Shown: positions 35,801-46,031 of the stretch, piece by piece
Numbering within the stretch: position 1 is the stretch's first letter
Layout: every line of letters starts with the position of its first letter
NCBI RefSeq assembly: GCF_029407905.1
Contig: NC_073635.1
Coordinates: 40,229,501-40,293,500, forward strand
Source of the DNA: Bubalus kerabau
Lineage: Eukaryota; Chordata; Mammalia; Artiodactyla; Bovidae
Length of the DNA: 64,000 nt
Direction of reading: 5' to 3'
Notes under the pieces: model-generated
Database searches by the model: none
Told to the model about the DNA's origin: nothing
Seen by the model: only the letters and a program-made list of their open reading frames with translations
Made by a program: the position numbers and the translations under genes

Positions 35801-36177
35801 GACTGGAACATAAAGAAGGCTGAGCACAAGAGAATTGATGCTTTTGAATTGTGGTGCTGGAGAAGACTCTTGAGAGTCCCTTGGACTCTAGTCAATCCTA
35901 AAGGAAATCAACCCCGAATATTCATTGGAAGGACTGATGCTGAAGCTGAAGCTCCAATACTTTGGTCACCTGATGCAAAGAGCTGACTCTGATCCTCAGA
36001 AAGATTGAAAGCAAAAGGAGGAAGGGGTGGCTTAGGATGAGATAGATACCATCACTGACTCAAAGCATGTCAATTTGAGCAGTCTCTGGGAGATAGTGGA
36101 GGACAGAGGAGCCTGGATTGTTGCAAACCATGGGGTTGCAAAGACTTGGACATGACTTAGTGACTGAACAACAACAA
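32827..36177 (+). mobile_element. BovB, nearly full length, 11-bp target duplication, copy F
   Basis: Runs from the BovB 5' leader (ACAGCCTTGTC near 32838) through the endonuclease region (33190-33790), linker (33800-34480), RT (34480-35500) and C-terminal region to a 3' end GTGACTGAACAACAACAA. Without the nested piece at 34620-34841 it is about 3.1 kb, close to the usual length and short only at the extreme 5' end. Exact AGGGCAGTTTT at 32816-32826 and 36178-36188. Many frameshifts, stops and small deletions make it an old dead copy. Fragments still show the motif A region, RYADDSTLMAES (motif C, near 35440) and the TAA shared with two other copies (35399-35401). Confidence 0.96.
34620..34841 (-). 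mobile_element. BovB 3' end nested in copy F
   Basis: Antisense BovB terminus (TTCAGTTCACTGCAGTTCAG.., CATCCAGCCATCTCATCCTC, CATCAGAGTCCTTTCC) interrupts the RT fingers region of copy F between ACTCAAT and GTCACCAAATTTGG. No clear target duplication; about 3 bp of host sequence appear lost. It is less diverged than its host, so younger. Confidence 0.92.
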
Positions 36178-36344
36178 AGGGCAGTTTTATGCACAAACAC
36201 ACAACTCATATGTTGGTACATACATATGAAAGCACAATTCATTTTTATTTAGGCAGATACACTATTTCCTAACCAATTTGAATAAAGGGCAGTTTAGTTT
36301 AAATGTAATTGAATATAAAAATGATTTGAGCAATCCTGCATGCC

Positions 36345-36517
36345 ATTAACATTGTGCCAGGCTCCTCTGTCCATGGTATTTTCCAGGCAATAATACTGGA
36401 GTTTGTGCCATTTTCTTCTCCAGGAGATCTTCCCAATCCAGGGATCAAACCTGCACTTCCTGTTTCTCCTGCATTTCAGATGGATTCTTTACCTGCTGAG
36501 TCATTGGGAAAGCCTAT
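36345..36517 (-). mobile_element. Bov-tA SINE, old
   Basis: Antisense GTGCCAGGCTCCTCTGTCC.., GGCAATAATACTGGAG, CAGGAGATCTTCCC, CTGCATTTCAGATGGATTC and head ending TTGGGAAAGCC. More diverged than most copies. Confidence 0.88.
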
Positions 36518-37216
36518 TTGTTACCCTAAGATTAGATAATTATATTGAATAAGAAAAACATGAAGTATATTAGTTTCTTTTATTTCATTTGTATGTTAAT
36601 TCTTTCATTTTATTGTCACTTAACATTAAGATAAACAGAACAATAATCATTTTCATTAAGAAAACTTGAGGTTTGTTTTTCCCTCAGTGAACCAGAAATA
36701 GAACATTCTGATGTTGATTAGCCTATCCCTAGATTTTCATTCTCTGAGTTAAATAAGTATAAAAATATATATCAAAATAGTTAACAAAAATTTCAAGAAA
36801 TGTAATAAAAATGAGTTTTTTTAATTAGATGATGTATTAGTTTTACTACTGCTTCTAATAATATTGGGCTTCAATAACTGACAAATTATATAGGCTTACT
36901 ATCCCATAATTACTTTGGTCTTCAACTTAGTTACTTGTAGCACCGACTTTACAGAAATAAACTAATTAATAATTTTTAAACTAATCAGTTAATATTTGCT
37001 GTGTACACAGCAGCTGCTAAGTAGCACTTTATGTACTGTTTAGACCAAGCTATGGCTTATTATGTTGTCTGGGACTCTGTAAAGCTGAAAATGCTTTAGG
37101 AGTATTAATTTTTAATTTGGCAGCATTATATGTCCCAGTGGAAAAAAAAAAAAGCAGTTTTTTTACATTTTCCATTTGATAACATTTTTTTTCCTTTGTC
37201 TGAATTGACAGAGTCT
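36518..37216. other. AT-rich unique sequence
   Basis: No repeat or gene recognised. Poly-A run at 37141-37153. Confidence 0.4.
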
Positions 37217-37222
37217 ACTAAT

Positions 37223-38239
37223 CTGTAGAAAATTCTGAAAGAGATGGGAATACCAGACCACTTGACCTGCCTCTTTGAGAAACCTATATTTACCTATATG
37301 CAGGTCAGGAAGCAACAGTTAGAACTGGAAATGGAACAACAGACTGGTTCCAAATAGGAAAAGGAGTTCGTCAAGGCTGTATATTGTTACCCTGCTTATT
37401 TAACTTATAGGCAGAGTACATCATGAAAAACGCTGGCTGGAAGAAACACAAGCTGGAATCAAGATTGCCAGGAGAAATATCAATAACTTCAGATATGCAG
37501 ATGGCACCACCCTTATGGCAGAAAGTGAAGAGGAACAAAAAAGCCTCTTGATGAAAGTGAAAGTGGAGAGTGAAAAAGTTGGCTTAAAGCTCAACATTCA
37601 GAAAACTAAGATCATGGCATCTGGTCCCATCACTTCATGGGAAATAGATGGGGAAACAGTGGAAACAGTGTCAGACTTTATTTTTCTGGGCTCCAAAATC
37701 ACTGCAGATGGTGATTGCAGCCATGAAATTAAAAGACACTTACTCCTTGGAAGGAAAGTTACAACCAACCTAGATAGCATATTCAAAAGCAGAGACATTA
37801 CTTTGCCAACAAAGGTCCATCTAGTCAAGGCGATGGTTTTTCCAGTGGTCATGTAGGATGTGAGAGTTGGACTGTGAAGAAAGCTGAGTGCCGAAGAATT
37901 GATGCTTGGATTGCAAGGAGATCCAACCAATCCATCCTAAAGAAGATCAGTCCTGGGTGTTCATTGGAAAGCCTGATGCTGAAGCTGAAACTCCAATACT
38001 TTGGCCACCTCATGTAAAGAGTTGACTCATTGGAAAAGACCCTGATGCTCAGAGGGATTGGGGGCAGAAGGAGAAGGGGACGACAGAGGATGAGATGGCT
38101 GGATGGCATCACCGAGTCGATGGATGTGAGTTTGAGTGAACTCCGGGAGTTGGTGATGGACAGGGAGGCCTGGCATGCCGTGGTTCATGGTGTTGCAAAG
38201 AGTAGGACATGACTGAGCGACTGAACTGAACTGAACTGA
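37223..38239 (+). mobile_element. BovB 3' fragment, copy G
   Basis: From the segment after RT motif A (GAAAATTCTGAAAGAGATGGG) through motif B to the 3' end with the GAACT-repeat tail. Short direct repeat ACTAAT at 37217-37222 and 38240-38245. A 12-bp local duplication (ACCTATAT..) interrupts the RT near 37285. Confidence 0.94.
37515..37856 (+). pseudogene. BovB RT C-terminal fragment
   Basis: A 113-codon open frame from MAESEEEQKSLL to the PVVM block. The frame stops because one T is missing in ATGTAGGATGTGAG near 37851 compared with the 17.7- and 53-kb copies (ATGTATGGATGTGAG). Motif C upstream reads RYADGTT, so the second catalytic Asp is Gly. Confidence 0.85.
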
Positions 38240-38245
38240 ACTAAT

Positions 38246-38900
38246 GCATTATTGATAGATAAAGCTTAATTAAATTAACTTTCTAGTGATCATTGTTACT
38301 ATTTTCCAATGAACCATACAGTAGACTTTCTTATGGGCATAAAGGTGACTGCATCCTTCAGTGCTTCAGTGTTTGCAGGAACCATCCCACAGCCCTGGTA
38401 TATTTGTTTGAGACACAATCATTTTTCCTTAATTCTGATAAAAGATAAAGGTGCCTATGCTTTACTTTCCACAGGTGTATGAAAGGGTAAAAAAGGACTA
38501 TCATATTGCTATTTAATAATTTGTGAACGGAAATTTTAGAAAGCAACTATTTCCTTTTCCATATAGTGCAAGATTCTTAAGCATGTAATATAGAATGTAC
38601 ATTTTTAAACTATTCAAAGAGTCAAATATGTATTTTAGTATACAAAAAAATTGTTGAAAATTCTAAAATAAAGCACCTATAAAATAATGACCTTAAAAAC
38701 TCTATAACTTGTAGGGAGGTTTGTGCTGTGTGTATGTAAATTCCTGTTTTTCTACTGTCTTAATGTTGAGAACAATTGTAATTCATTGTGTAATGAGATG
38801 TGATATACTAAAGTTTAATCATAATGTCTTTTGAAATAGACATTTTTGGTTTTGAAATATTGGAGCCTTATAATTCAAAATGTTCTTTTTCATTTTTATT
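38246..38900. other. AT-rich unique sequence
   Basis: Nothing recognised. Confidence 0.4.
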
Positions 38901-38901
38901 A

Positions 38902-39926
38902 ATGGACAAAATGTGGTCCCCTGGAGAAAGGAATGGCAAACCACTTCAGTATTCTGCCTTGAGAGCCCCATGAATAATACAAAAAAGCAAAAAGATAGGA
39001 CACTACAAGATGAACTCCTCAGGTTGGTAGGTGCCCAAAATGATACTGGAGATAAGTGGAGATATAACTCCAGAAAGAATGAAGGGATGGAGCCAAAGCA
39101 AAAACAACACCCAGTTGTGGATGTGACTGGTGACAGAGGAAAGAGCAATGTTGTAGAGAACAATACTGCATAGGACCCTGGAATGTTAGGTCCACAAATC
39201 AAGGCAAATTGGAAATGGGCAAACAGAAGATGGTAAGAGTGAACAACATTTTAGGAATCAGTGAACTAAAATGGATGGAAAGGGTGAATTTAACTCAGTT
39301 GACCATTATACCTACTACTGTGAGCAAGAATCCCTTAAAAGAAATGAAGTAGCCATCATAATCAACAAAAGAGTCCAAAATGCAGTACATGGATACACTC
39401 TCAAAAATGACAGAATGATCTCTGTTCATTTCCAAGGCAAACCATTCAATATCACGGTAATCCAAATCTATGCCCCAACCAGTAATGCTGAAGAAGGTGA
39501 AGTTGAATGGTACTATGAAGACCTACAAGACCTTCTAGAACTAACACCCAAAAAAGATGTCCTTTTCATTATAGGGGACTGGAATGCAAAAGTAGGAAGT
39601 CAAGAAACACCTGGAGTAACAGGCAAATTTGGCTTTGGAGTACAGAATGAAACAGGGCAGAAGCTAATAGAGTTTTGCCAAGAGAATGCACTGGTCATAG
39701 CAAACACCCTCTTCCAAAAGCACAAGAGAAGACTCTACACATGGACATCACCAGATGGTCAATACTGAAATGAGATTGAATATATTCTTTGCAGCCAAAG
39801 ATGGAGCAGTTCTATACAGTGAGCAAAAAAAGACCAGGAGCTGACTGTTGCTCAAATAAGCAACTTGGTTTATTGCCAAATTCAGACTTAAATTAAAGAA
39901 CATAGGGAAAATCACTAGACCATTCA
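38902..39926 (+). mobile_element. BovB 5' half, copy H
   Basis: BovB leader (ATGTGGTCCCCTGGAG..) and complete endonuclease region, ending abruptly in the linker at CACTAGACCATTCAG where an antisense BovB 3' piece follows. A LINE insertion must carry its own 3' end, so this half has lost its remainder by later rearrangement. Confidence 0.93.
39271..39768 (+). pseudogene. BovB apurinic-type endonuclease domain, partial
   Basis: A 165-codon open frame covers most of the APE-type endonuclease that nicks the target site for target-primed reverse transcription. Visible signatures are the IQIYAPTSN strand near residue 65, GDWNAKVG near residue 101 with its catalytic Asp and Asn, and LYTWTSPDGQ near the end. 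The N-terminal catalytic part upstream of 39271 is out of frame or missing, and the conserved SDH motif should lie in the linker after the break. The stop is TGA at 39766-39768, where the family has CGA, a likely CpG decay. ATG at 39271 is internal. Longest endonuclease frame in the window. Confidence 0.88.
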
Positions 39927-40268
39927 GTTCAGTTTAGTTCAGTTCAGTCGCTCGTCATGTCTGACTCTTTGTGACCCTATGAACTGCAGCAAGCCAGGCC
40001 TCCCTGTCCATCACCAACTTCCGGAGTTTACCCAAACTCATGACCATTGACTCAGTGATGCCATCCAACCATCTGATCCTCGGTCGTCCCCTTCTCCTCC
40101 TGCCCTCAATCTTTCCCAGTATCATGGTCTTTTCAAATGAGTCAGCTCTTTGCATCAGGTGGCCAAAGTATTGGAGTTTCAGCTTCAACATCAGTCCTTC
40201 CAATGAACACCCCGGACTGATCTCCTTTAGGATGGACTGGTTGGATCTCCTTGCAGTCCAAGGGACTG
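39927..40268 (-). mobile_element. BovB 3' end in antisense within the H mosaic
   Basis: Tail TTCAGTTTAGTTCAGTTCAG at the left, then the C-terminal region in reverse up to CTTGCAGTCCAAGGGACT. It abuts plus-sense BovB on both sides. With 40269-41075 it could be one 5'-inverted minus-strand copy whose two parts overlap by about 100 bp of element sequence. Confidence 0.92.
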
Positions 40269-41075
40269 TATGGATCACAATAAAGTGTGGAAAATTCTGA
40301 AAAAGATGGGAATACCAGACCACCTGACCTCCTCTTGAGAAACCTGTATGCAGGTCAGGAAGCAACAGTTAGAACTGGACATGGAACAACAGACTGGTTC
40401 CAAATAGGAAAAGGAGTACGTCAAAGCTGTATATTGTCTCCCTGCTTATTTAACTTATATGCAGAGTACATCATGAGAAATGCTGGTCAGGATGAAGCAT
40501 AAGCTGGAATCAAGATTGCTGGGAGAAATATCAATAACCTCAGGCATACAGATGGCACCACCCTTATGGCAGAAAGTGAAGAAGAACTAAAGAGCCTCTT
40601 AATGAAAGTGAAAGAGGAGAGTGAAAAGGTTGGCTTAAAGCTCAACATTCAGAAAACTAAGATTATGGCATCTGGTCCCATCACTTCACAGCAAATAGTT
40701 GGGGAAATGGTGAAATACTTTTTTTTTGCAGGGGCTCCTAAATTACTGCAGATGGTGACTGCAGCCATGAAATTAAAAGAGGCTTGCTCCTTGGAAGAAA
40801 AGTTATGACCAACCTAGACATCATATTAAAAAGCAGAGACATTACTTTGCCAACAAAGGTCCGTCTATGCAAGGCTATGGTTTTTCCAGTGGTCATGTAT
40901 GCATGTGAGAGTTGGACTATAAAGAAAGCAGAAGAATTGATGCTTTTTAACTGTAGTATCAAAGAAGACTTTTGAGAGTCCCTTGGATTGCAAGGAGATC
41001 CAACCAGTCCATCCTAAAGTGATCAGTCCTGGGTGTTCATCGGAAGGACTGATGTTGAAGCTGAAGCTCCAATGC
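40269..41075 (+). mobile_element. BovB RT and C-terminal segment in the H mosaic
   Basis: Starts at GTATGGATCACAATAAAG just after RT motif A and runs to GAAGCTCCAATGCTTTGG, where an antisense L1 begins. It contains motif B (GVRQSCILSPCLF) in a 71-codon frame that stops at TAA 40500-40502, and motif C decayed to RHTDGTT. About 1 kb of BovB between 39926 and this point is absent. Confidence 0.92.
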
Positions 41076-41540
41076 TTTGGTTTTTTGAGGTATAATTGAT
41101 ATACAATTTTGTGTTAGTTTCTACCATGTAGCAAAGTTAATCCATTATACATATGCATATATACACTATTTTTTTAGATTTCCTTCCCATTTAGATTACC
41201 ACAGAGCATTGAGTAGAGTTCCCTGTGCTATACAATAGGTTTTCATTGGTTATCTGTTTTATACATAATAGTGTATACGTCAATCTCAATCACCCAGTTC
41301 ATCCCATCTGCTCTTCCCTTCTTGATAACAGTAAGTTTGTTCTCTACATCTGTGACTCTATTTCTGACTTGCAAATAAGTTCACTTTTACTGTTTTCCTA
41401 GATTCCACATGTAAGTGATATTATACAATATTTACTTTTCTTTCTGATTTACTTAGCTCTGTATAACAATTTCAGGGTCCATCCTCATTCCTGCAAACAG
41501 CACTATTTCATTACTTTTTATGGTTCAGTAATAGTCCATT

Positions 41541-41671
41541 GGAATAGGAGATGGCAATCCACTCTGGTATTCTTGCCTAGAAAATTCCATGGATAGAGGA
41601 GTCTAGTGGGCTGCAGTCTAGGGGATCACAAAGAGTTGAATAACACTGAACAACTAAGCATAGCACAGCAC
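41541..41671 (+). mobile_element. Bov-A SINE inserted in L1, target duplication visible
   Basis: GGAGATGGCAATCCACTCTGG.., TTCTTGCCTAGAAAATTCC, ending in a (AGCAC)n-like tail. Flanks AATAGTCCATT at 41530-41540 and AATAGTCTATT at 41672-41682 (10/11). Confidence 0.92.
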
Positions 41672-41865
41672 AATAGTCTATTATACATATGTACCACATC
41701 TTTATTCGTTCCTAGTCAATAAACATTTAGGTTGCTTCCATAGCATAGGTATTATAAATAATGCTGAAATGAACATTGAGATGCATACATTGTTTTTCAT
41801 TCTGGTTTTCTCCAGATATACACCTAGGAGTGGAATTGCTGAGCCCTGTGGTAGTAAGGAGATCA

Positions 41866-42168
41866 AATCAATCAGTCAATCCTAAAGGAAATCAACCCTG
41901 AATATTCATTGGAAAGACTGATTTTGAAGTGGAAGCTCCAATACTTTAGCCACCTGATATGAAGAGCCGACTAATTGGAAAAGACTCTGATGCTGGGAAA
42001 GATTGAGAACAGGAGAAGAAGGTGACAGAGGATTAGATGGTTGGATGATATCACTGACTCAATGGACATCAGTTTGAGCAACCTCCAGGAGATGGTGAAG
42101 GATGAGGAATCCTGGCTTGCTGCAGACCATGGCATTGCAAAGAGTCAGACATGACTTAGTGACTAAAA
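41866..42168 (+). mobile_element. BovB 3' end nested in L1
   Basis: AAGGAGATCAAATCAATC.. to GAGTCAGACATGACTTAGTGACT. L1 text reads ..GTGGTAG before it and ATGGTAGCTCTATTTTAG after it, giving a short TGGTAG repeat at the insertion. Confidence 0.9.
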
Positions 42169-42445
42169 AACAATGGTAGCTCTATTTTAGTTTTTTTAAG
42201 GAACCTCCATTCTGTTTTACATAGTGGCTGTATCAATTTATATTTCCACTAACAGTGTAGGAGGGTTCCCTTTTTTCCACACCCTATCAACATTTATTGT
42301 TTGTAGATTTATTGATGATGGTCACTCTGACTGGTGTGAGGTGATACTTCATTGTAGTTTTGGTTTGCATTTCTCTAACAACTAGTGATGTTTGAGCATC
42401 TTTCTCATATGCTTGTTGGTCATCTGTATGTATTCTTGAATAAAT

Positions 42446-42860
42446 GTCTCCTTAGGCCTTCTATGCATTCAAAACAGTCTTCTATTTTTGAAAGATCTTT
42501 TCTTACATAATTTAAAAATGTGAGGTTTTTCTTTTTTAAAAAAAAATACTTTAATCATTTTATTTAATTTATAAAACTCTAGCCTTTGGAATTACATCTT
42601 GCTGTGATAACAACTATAGTATCTCCTTTAAATGTTCACATTGAATAATATAAATTTTAATTTTCACAGAAAATTTTTCTAAGGTAATTATAGCGTTCCT
42701 TAATATTAACAACTTTCCCTTTTATATTTAAAAGTTACTGCTTTTACTGATTACTGTTGCAAAGTAACCAGAAACTGAAAAGTATCTTTCATTAATGTGA
42801 TCAACAATGCCATTGACATATTTTCTATTAAAATAACATATGCTTAGAAATCATGATCAA
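42446..42860. other. AT-rich unique sequence
   Basis: Nothing recognised. Confidence 0.4.
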
Positions 42861-42925
42861 ATTTTAAAAAGCTTTTTAATTTGCACAGTTAATTGAAGAA
42901 TAAATATACCACCATACGTGAAAAG

Positions 42926-43066
42926 AGTCAAGGATTGTTGGATAGCATCACAGACTTAATGGATATGAGTTTGAGCAAACTTCAGGAGATGGTGAAGGAC
43001 AGGGAAATTTGGTATGCTGCAGTCCATGAGGTCGCAAAGGGTCAGACACAATATGCAACTGAACAA
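42926..43066 (+). mobile_element. BovB 3' end, short, copy I
   Basis: GGATAGCATCACAGAC.., GGAGATGGTGAAGGACAGGG, GTCGCAAAGGGTCAGACAC. A near repeat ATTTTAAAAAGCTTT (42861-42875) and ATTTTTAAAAAGCTTT (about 43065-43081) may be the target duplication, in which case 42876-42925 also belongs to the insertion. Confidence 0.85.
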
Positions 43067-43163
43067 TTTTTAAAAAGCTTTACTTGATTTTAAGTAATGT
43101 TCTGGATACACATCAACATTTTTCTCTCTTCAGGATTTAAATATAAATTTATTTTAGCCCAAG

Positions 43164-43330
43164 TTCTTGCTAAGTCTCTTCAGTTGTGTCGGACTCTTTG
43201 CAACCCTGTGAACTGTGGCCCTCCAGTCTCCTCTGTCTATGGAATTTTCTGGGCGAGAATCCCAGGGATCGACAACTGCATTGCAGGCAGATTCTTTACC
43301 ACTGATTCTTTATCACCTGGGAAGCCCATA
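43164..43330 (-). mobile_element. Bov-tA SINE, partly deleted
   Basis: TGCTAAGTCTCTTCAGTTGTG.., CTGTGAACTGTGGCCC, TTGCAGGCAGATTCTTTACC and head ending CCTGGGAAGCCC. The central part between is shortened. Confidence 0.9.
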
Positions 43331-44345
43331 AGTATCTTACTTTTGCATTCCCAGTTATAAGTATTGTTTCTAACACATGGTAGGTTTTCAACGATAAATA
43401 TTTTGCTTTTGCTTTTAGCATATTAGTAGTGAAATAAAATAAAAGTGGTAAATAAAGATTTATGTCATGTCCTCGAAATGGAGAGTAAAAGGTGAACAAA
43501 CCATCAAAAGGGTAGCTTATAATTGGGCAGATGCAATCTAGATAAATGAAGTGAACTACAGGATTATATTTACAAAAGACCTTGATTTAAAAAAATAAAT
43601 TCAGCAAACTTAAAAAATATATATATACAAATGAGCTTTCTATTTTAGGCATTTCTAGTGCTCCTGAACTGACCTACATGGACATTTATCCTTTTCCTGT
43701 GAAGATCCTTTTTCAGGGTTATGGTAAACCTAAACTAAATTGTGTGCTAAATTTGTGATTTAATTTTAATCAATATACAAACTAACCATCTCTATATCAA
43801 TAAATTATTTTCATCCTTTCCTAAAATGTTTTCCATAGACTACTAGTTCCATGAGATTTATTTATTTTATTTATTTATTTATTCAATTTTGGAGGAAATA
43901 GAAAGGTATCTTTAATCCTCAGCTGACAGAAGGGAGACACAGCAGGCTCATGCCTCAAAAACTGTGTCCATCTTCCATGAGGAATCTGACTACATAGATG
44001 AGGGCTCACAGTCAGGATTTGTGATGAGAAACAAAGGTGTAAGGGCTTTTATTCTTCTTTGTTTCAAAAATAGTCATAGGCTGACATCAGGATTGATTGA
44101 TTTTATACTAGAGTACATGTGGCTAAATATGTTTACACATCACATTTCCCTCTGGAAAAAATGTAATGTAGATAAGTGTATTAGGATGTCTTCAAAGAAT
44201 TTGAATAAAAAATACTACTGAATTTTGTTCAATGTAGTATTTCAAAACTTACCCAAGTATTGGTTATAGAATTAAACACATTCTTATAAACAACTGAAAT
44301 AAATCAACACATGCACACAGGTATATCTGTGTATCAGTGCATATT
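43331..44345. other. AT-rich unique sequence with (TTTA)n
   Basis: A (TTTA)n microsatellite lies at 43857-43884; otherwise unassigned. An 85-codon frame at 43964-44221 has no features. Confidence 0.45.
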
Positions 44346-44372
44346 CAGTTCAGTTCAGTTCAGTCACTCAAA
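44346..44372 (-). mobile_element. Minimal BovB tail remnant
   Basis: Only the terminal TTCAG-repeat and CAGTCACTCA block of BovB in antisense, about 27 bp. Confidence 0.6.
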
Positions 44373-44407
44373 TAAATGTATACTAATTTAATATGGAATA
44401 TACTACA

Positions 44408-44617
44408 TTGGAGTTTCCATAGGTGGCTCTAGTGGTAAAAAACCTGCTTGCCAATGCAGGAGATGCAAGTTCTATCCCTGAGTTGGGAAAATCTCCTGGA
44501 GATGGAAATGGCAATCCACTCCAGCATTCTTGCCTGGAGAATCCCACGGACAGAGGAGCCTCACAGACTATAGTCCATAGAGTCACAAAGAGCTGGACAG
44601 GACTGAAGTGACTTAGC
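44408..44617 (+). mobile_element. Bov-tA SINE with 9-bp target duplication
   Basis: GTGGCTCTAGTGGTAAAAAACC.., GCAATCCACTCCAGCATTC, ending GACTGAAGTGACTTAGC. Exact ATACTACAT at 44399-44407 and 44618-44626. Confidence 0.95.
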
Positions 44618-44851
44618 ATACTACATCAGAAACATTGGTCCAAAGGGTACTTTAGTACTAAAGCTCTTAAAGATAGTTGACAAATCAAATTAAATTTGTA
44701 AGAATTTGATGATTAAAGATCTGATCTAGACTTTAAGTATACCTTGGGGATACTTGTAAAGTTGATTTTCTTAGTTATACAGTGCTGGTTAAAGAAAATA
44801 ATGGAAGAGCCTGTGGCAAATGCCACTTAAATTTAATGGATATAATATTAA

Positions 44852-45093
44852 AAAAATCCCATGGATGGAGGGGCCTGGTAGGCTGCAGTCCATGGGGTCT
44901 CTAGGAGTCGGACACGACTGAGCGACTTAACTTTCACTTTTCACTTGCATGCATTGGAGAAGGAAATGGCAACCCATTCCAGTGTTCTTGCCTGGAGAAT
45001 CCCAGGGACGGGGAGCCTGGTGGGCTGCTGTCTATGGGGTTGCACAGAGTCGGATACGACTGAAGCGACTTAGCAGCAGCACAAAACTGTAAC
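44852..45093 (+). mobile_element. Bov-A2 SINE (dimeric), 5'-truncated
   Basis: Second half of monomer one (GGGGCCTGGTAGGCTGCAG, ACACGACTGAGCGACTTAAC), the TTTCACTTTTCACTTG linker, then a full second monomer ending CGACTTAGCAGCAGCAC. Flanking AATATTAA at 44844-44851 and 45094-45101. Confidence 0.93.
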
Positions 45094-45117
45094 AATATTA
45101 ATTAAAAGAAAAAAACA

Positions 45118-46031
45118 TTTTTATTTAAAATTTTCCTTCTGTTTTTATCATTTATTAGTTTCCACATATAAGTGTTATCATAAAATATTTCCCTTTCTCT
45201 TTATGATTTACTTTACTCAATATTACAATCTCTAGGTACATCCATGTTTCTGAAATCATGGAATTATTTCATTCTTTTTAATGATTGAGTAATATTCCAT
45301 TGTATATGTGGTTCTTTATCATTCTTCTGTCTATGATCATTTAGGTTGTTTCCATGTCTTGGCTATTGTAAATGACATTGTAATGAACACTAGAGTGCTT
45401 GTATCCATTCAGACCATGTTTTTCTCCATGCATATGCCAGGAGTAGGATTGTAGTATCAAATGGTAGCTATATTTTTAAATAATTTCTTAAACCTCTATA
45501 CTGTTTTCCATAGTGGATGCACTAACTTATATTCCCACCAGCAATGTAGGAGGGTTCCCTTCTGTTACACCCTCTCCAGCATTTATTATTTGTGAATTTT
45601 TGATGCTAGCCATTCTGACTGGTGTGAAGTGATACCTCATTTTAGTTTTGATTTGCATTTCTCTAATAACTAGAGATGTTGAAACAAATGAACTAATTTA
45701 CAAAACAGAAACAAATGAACGTATTTAAAAACAGAAACTGACAGAGAACAGATATATGGTTACTGGGAGAAGAGTAGGGGGGAGGGATAGTGAGGGAGTT
45801 TGGGATTGACATTACACACTGCTGTATTTAAAATGAATAATCAACAATGACTTACTTTATAGCACAGGGAACTCTGATCTGTATCACATAACAACCTAAA
45901 TGAGAAAAGAATTGGAAAAATAATAGATGCATGTATATATATAACTGAATCATTTTGCTGTACACCTGAAATTAACATAACACTGTTTAATCAACTATAC
46001 CCCCAATATAAAATAAAAAGTTTAAAAAAAA
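45118..46031 (+). mobile_element. 5'-inverted (twin-primed) L1 3' end
   Basis: Positions about 45150-45680 are antisense L1 ORF2 end and proximal 3' UTR (TTTCCACATATAAGTG, GTAATATTCCATTGTATATG, GGAGGGTTCCC, CTGACTGGTGTGAAGTGATAC). Positions 45681-46031 are the distal 3' UTR in sense (GAAACAAATGAACTAATTTAC.., TATAGCACAGGGAACTC, GCTGTACACCTGAAATTAAC) ending in AATAAAAAG and poly-A. The two blocks are neighbours in L1, so this is one insertion with its 5' part inverted. Confidence 0.88.

Larger units (their letters stand above)
41077..42445 (-). mobile_element. L1 3' part, antisense, with two later insertions
   Basis: Antisense cetartiodactyl L1 3' UTR and ORF2 end: T-run at 41077, AATTGATATACAATTTTGTGTTAG, GAGTTCCCTGTGCTATACAATAGG, ATGTACCACATCTTTATTC, then after the interruptions GTGGCTGTATCAATTTATA, GTGTAGGAGGGTTCCC, CTGACTGGTGTGAGGTGATAC. 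Split by a SINE at 41541-41671 and a BovB piece at about 41866-42168. Confidence 0.9.

Noticed and set aside
37205..38245. Whole-gene BovB activity
   Set aside because: No copy in the window encodes complete endonuclease and RT; all are truncated or broken.
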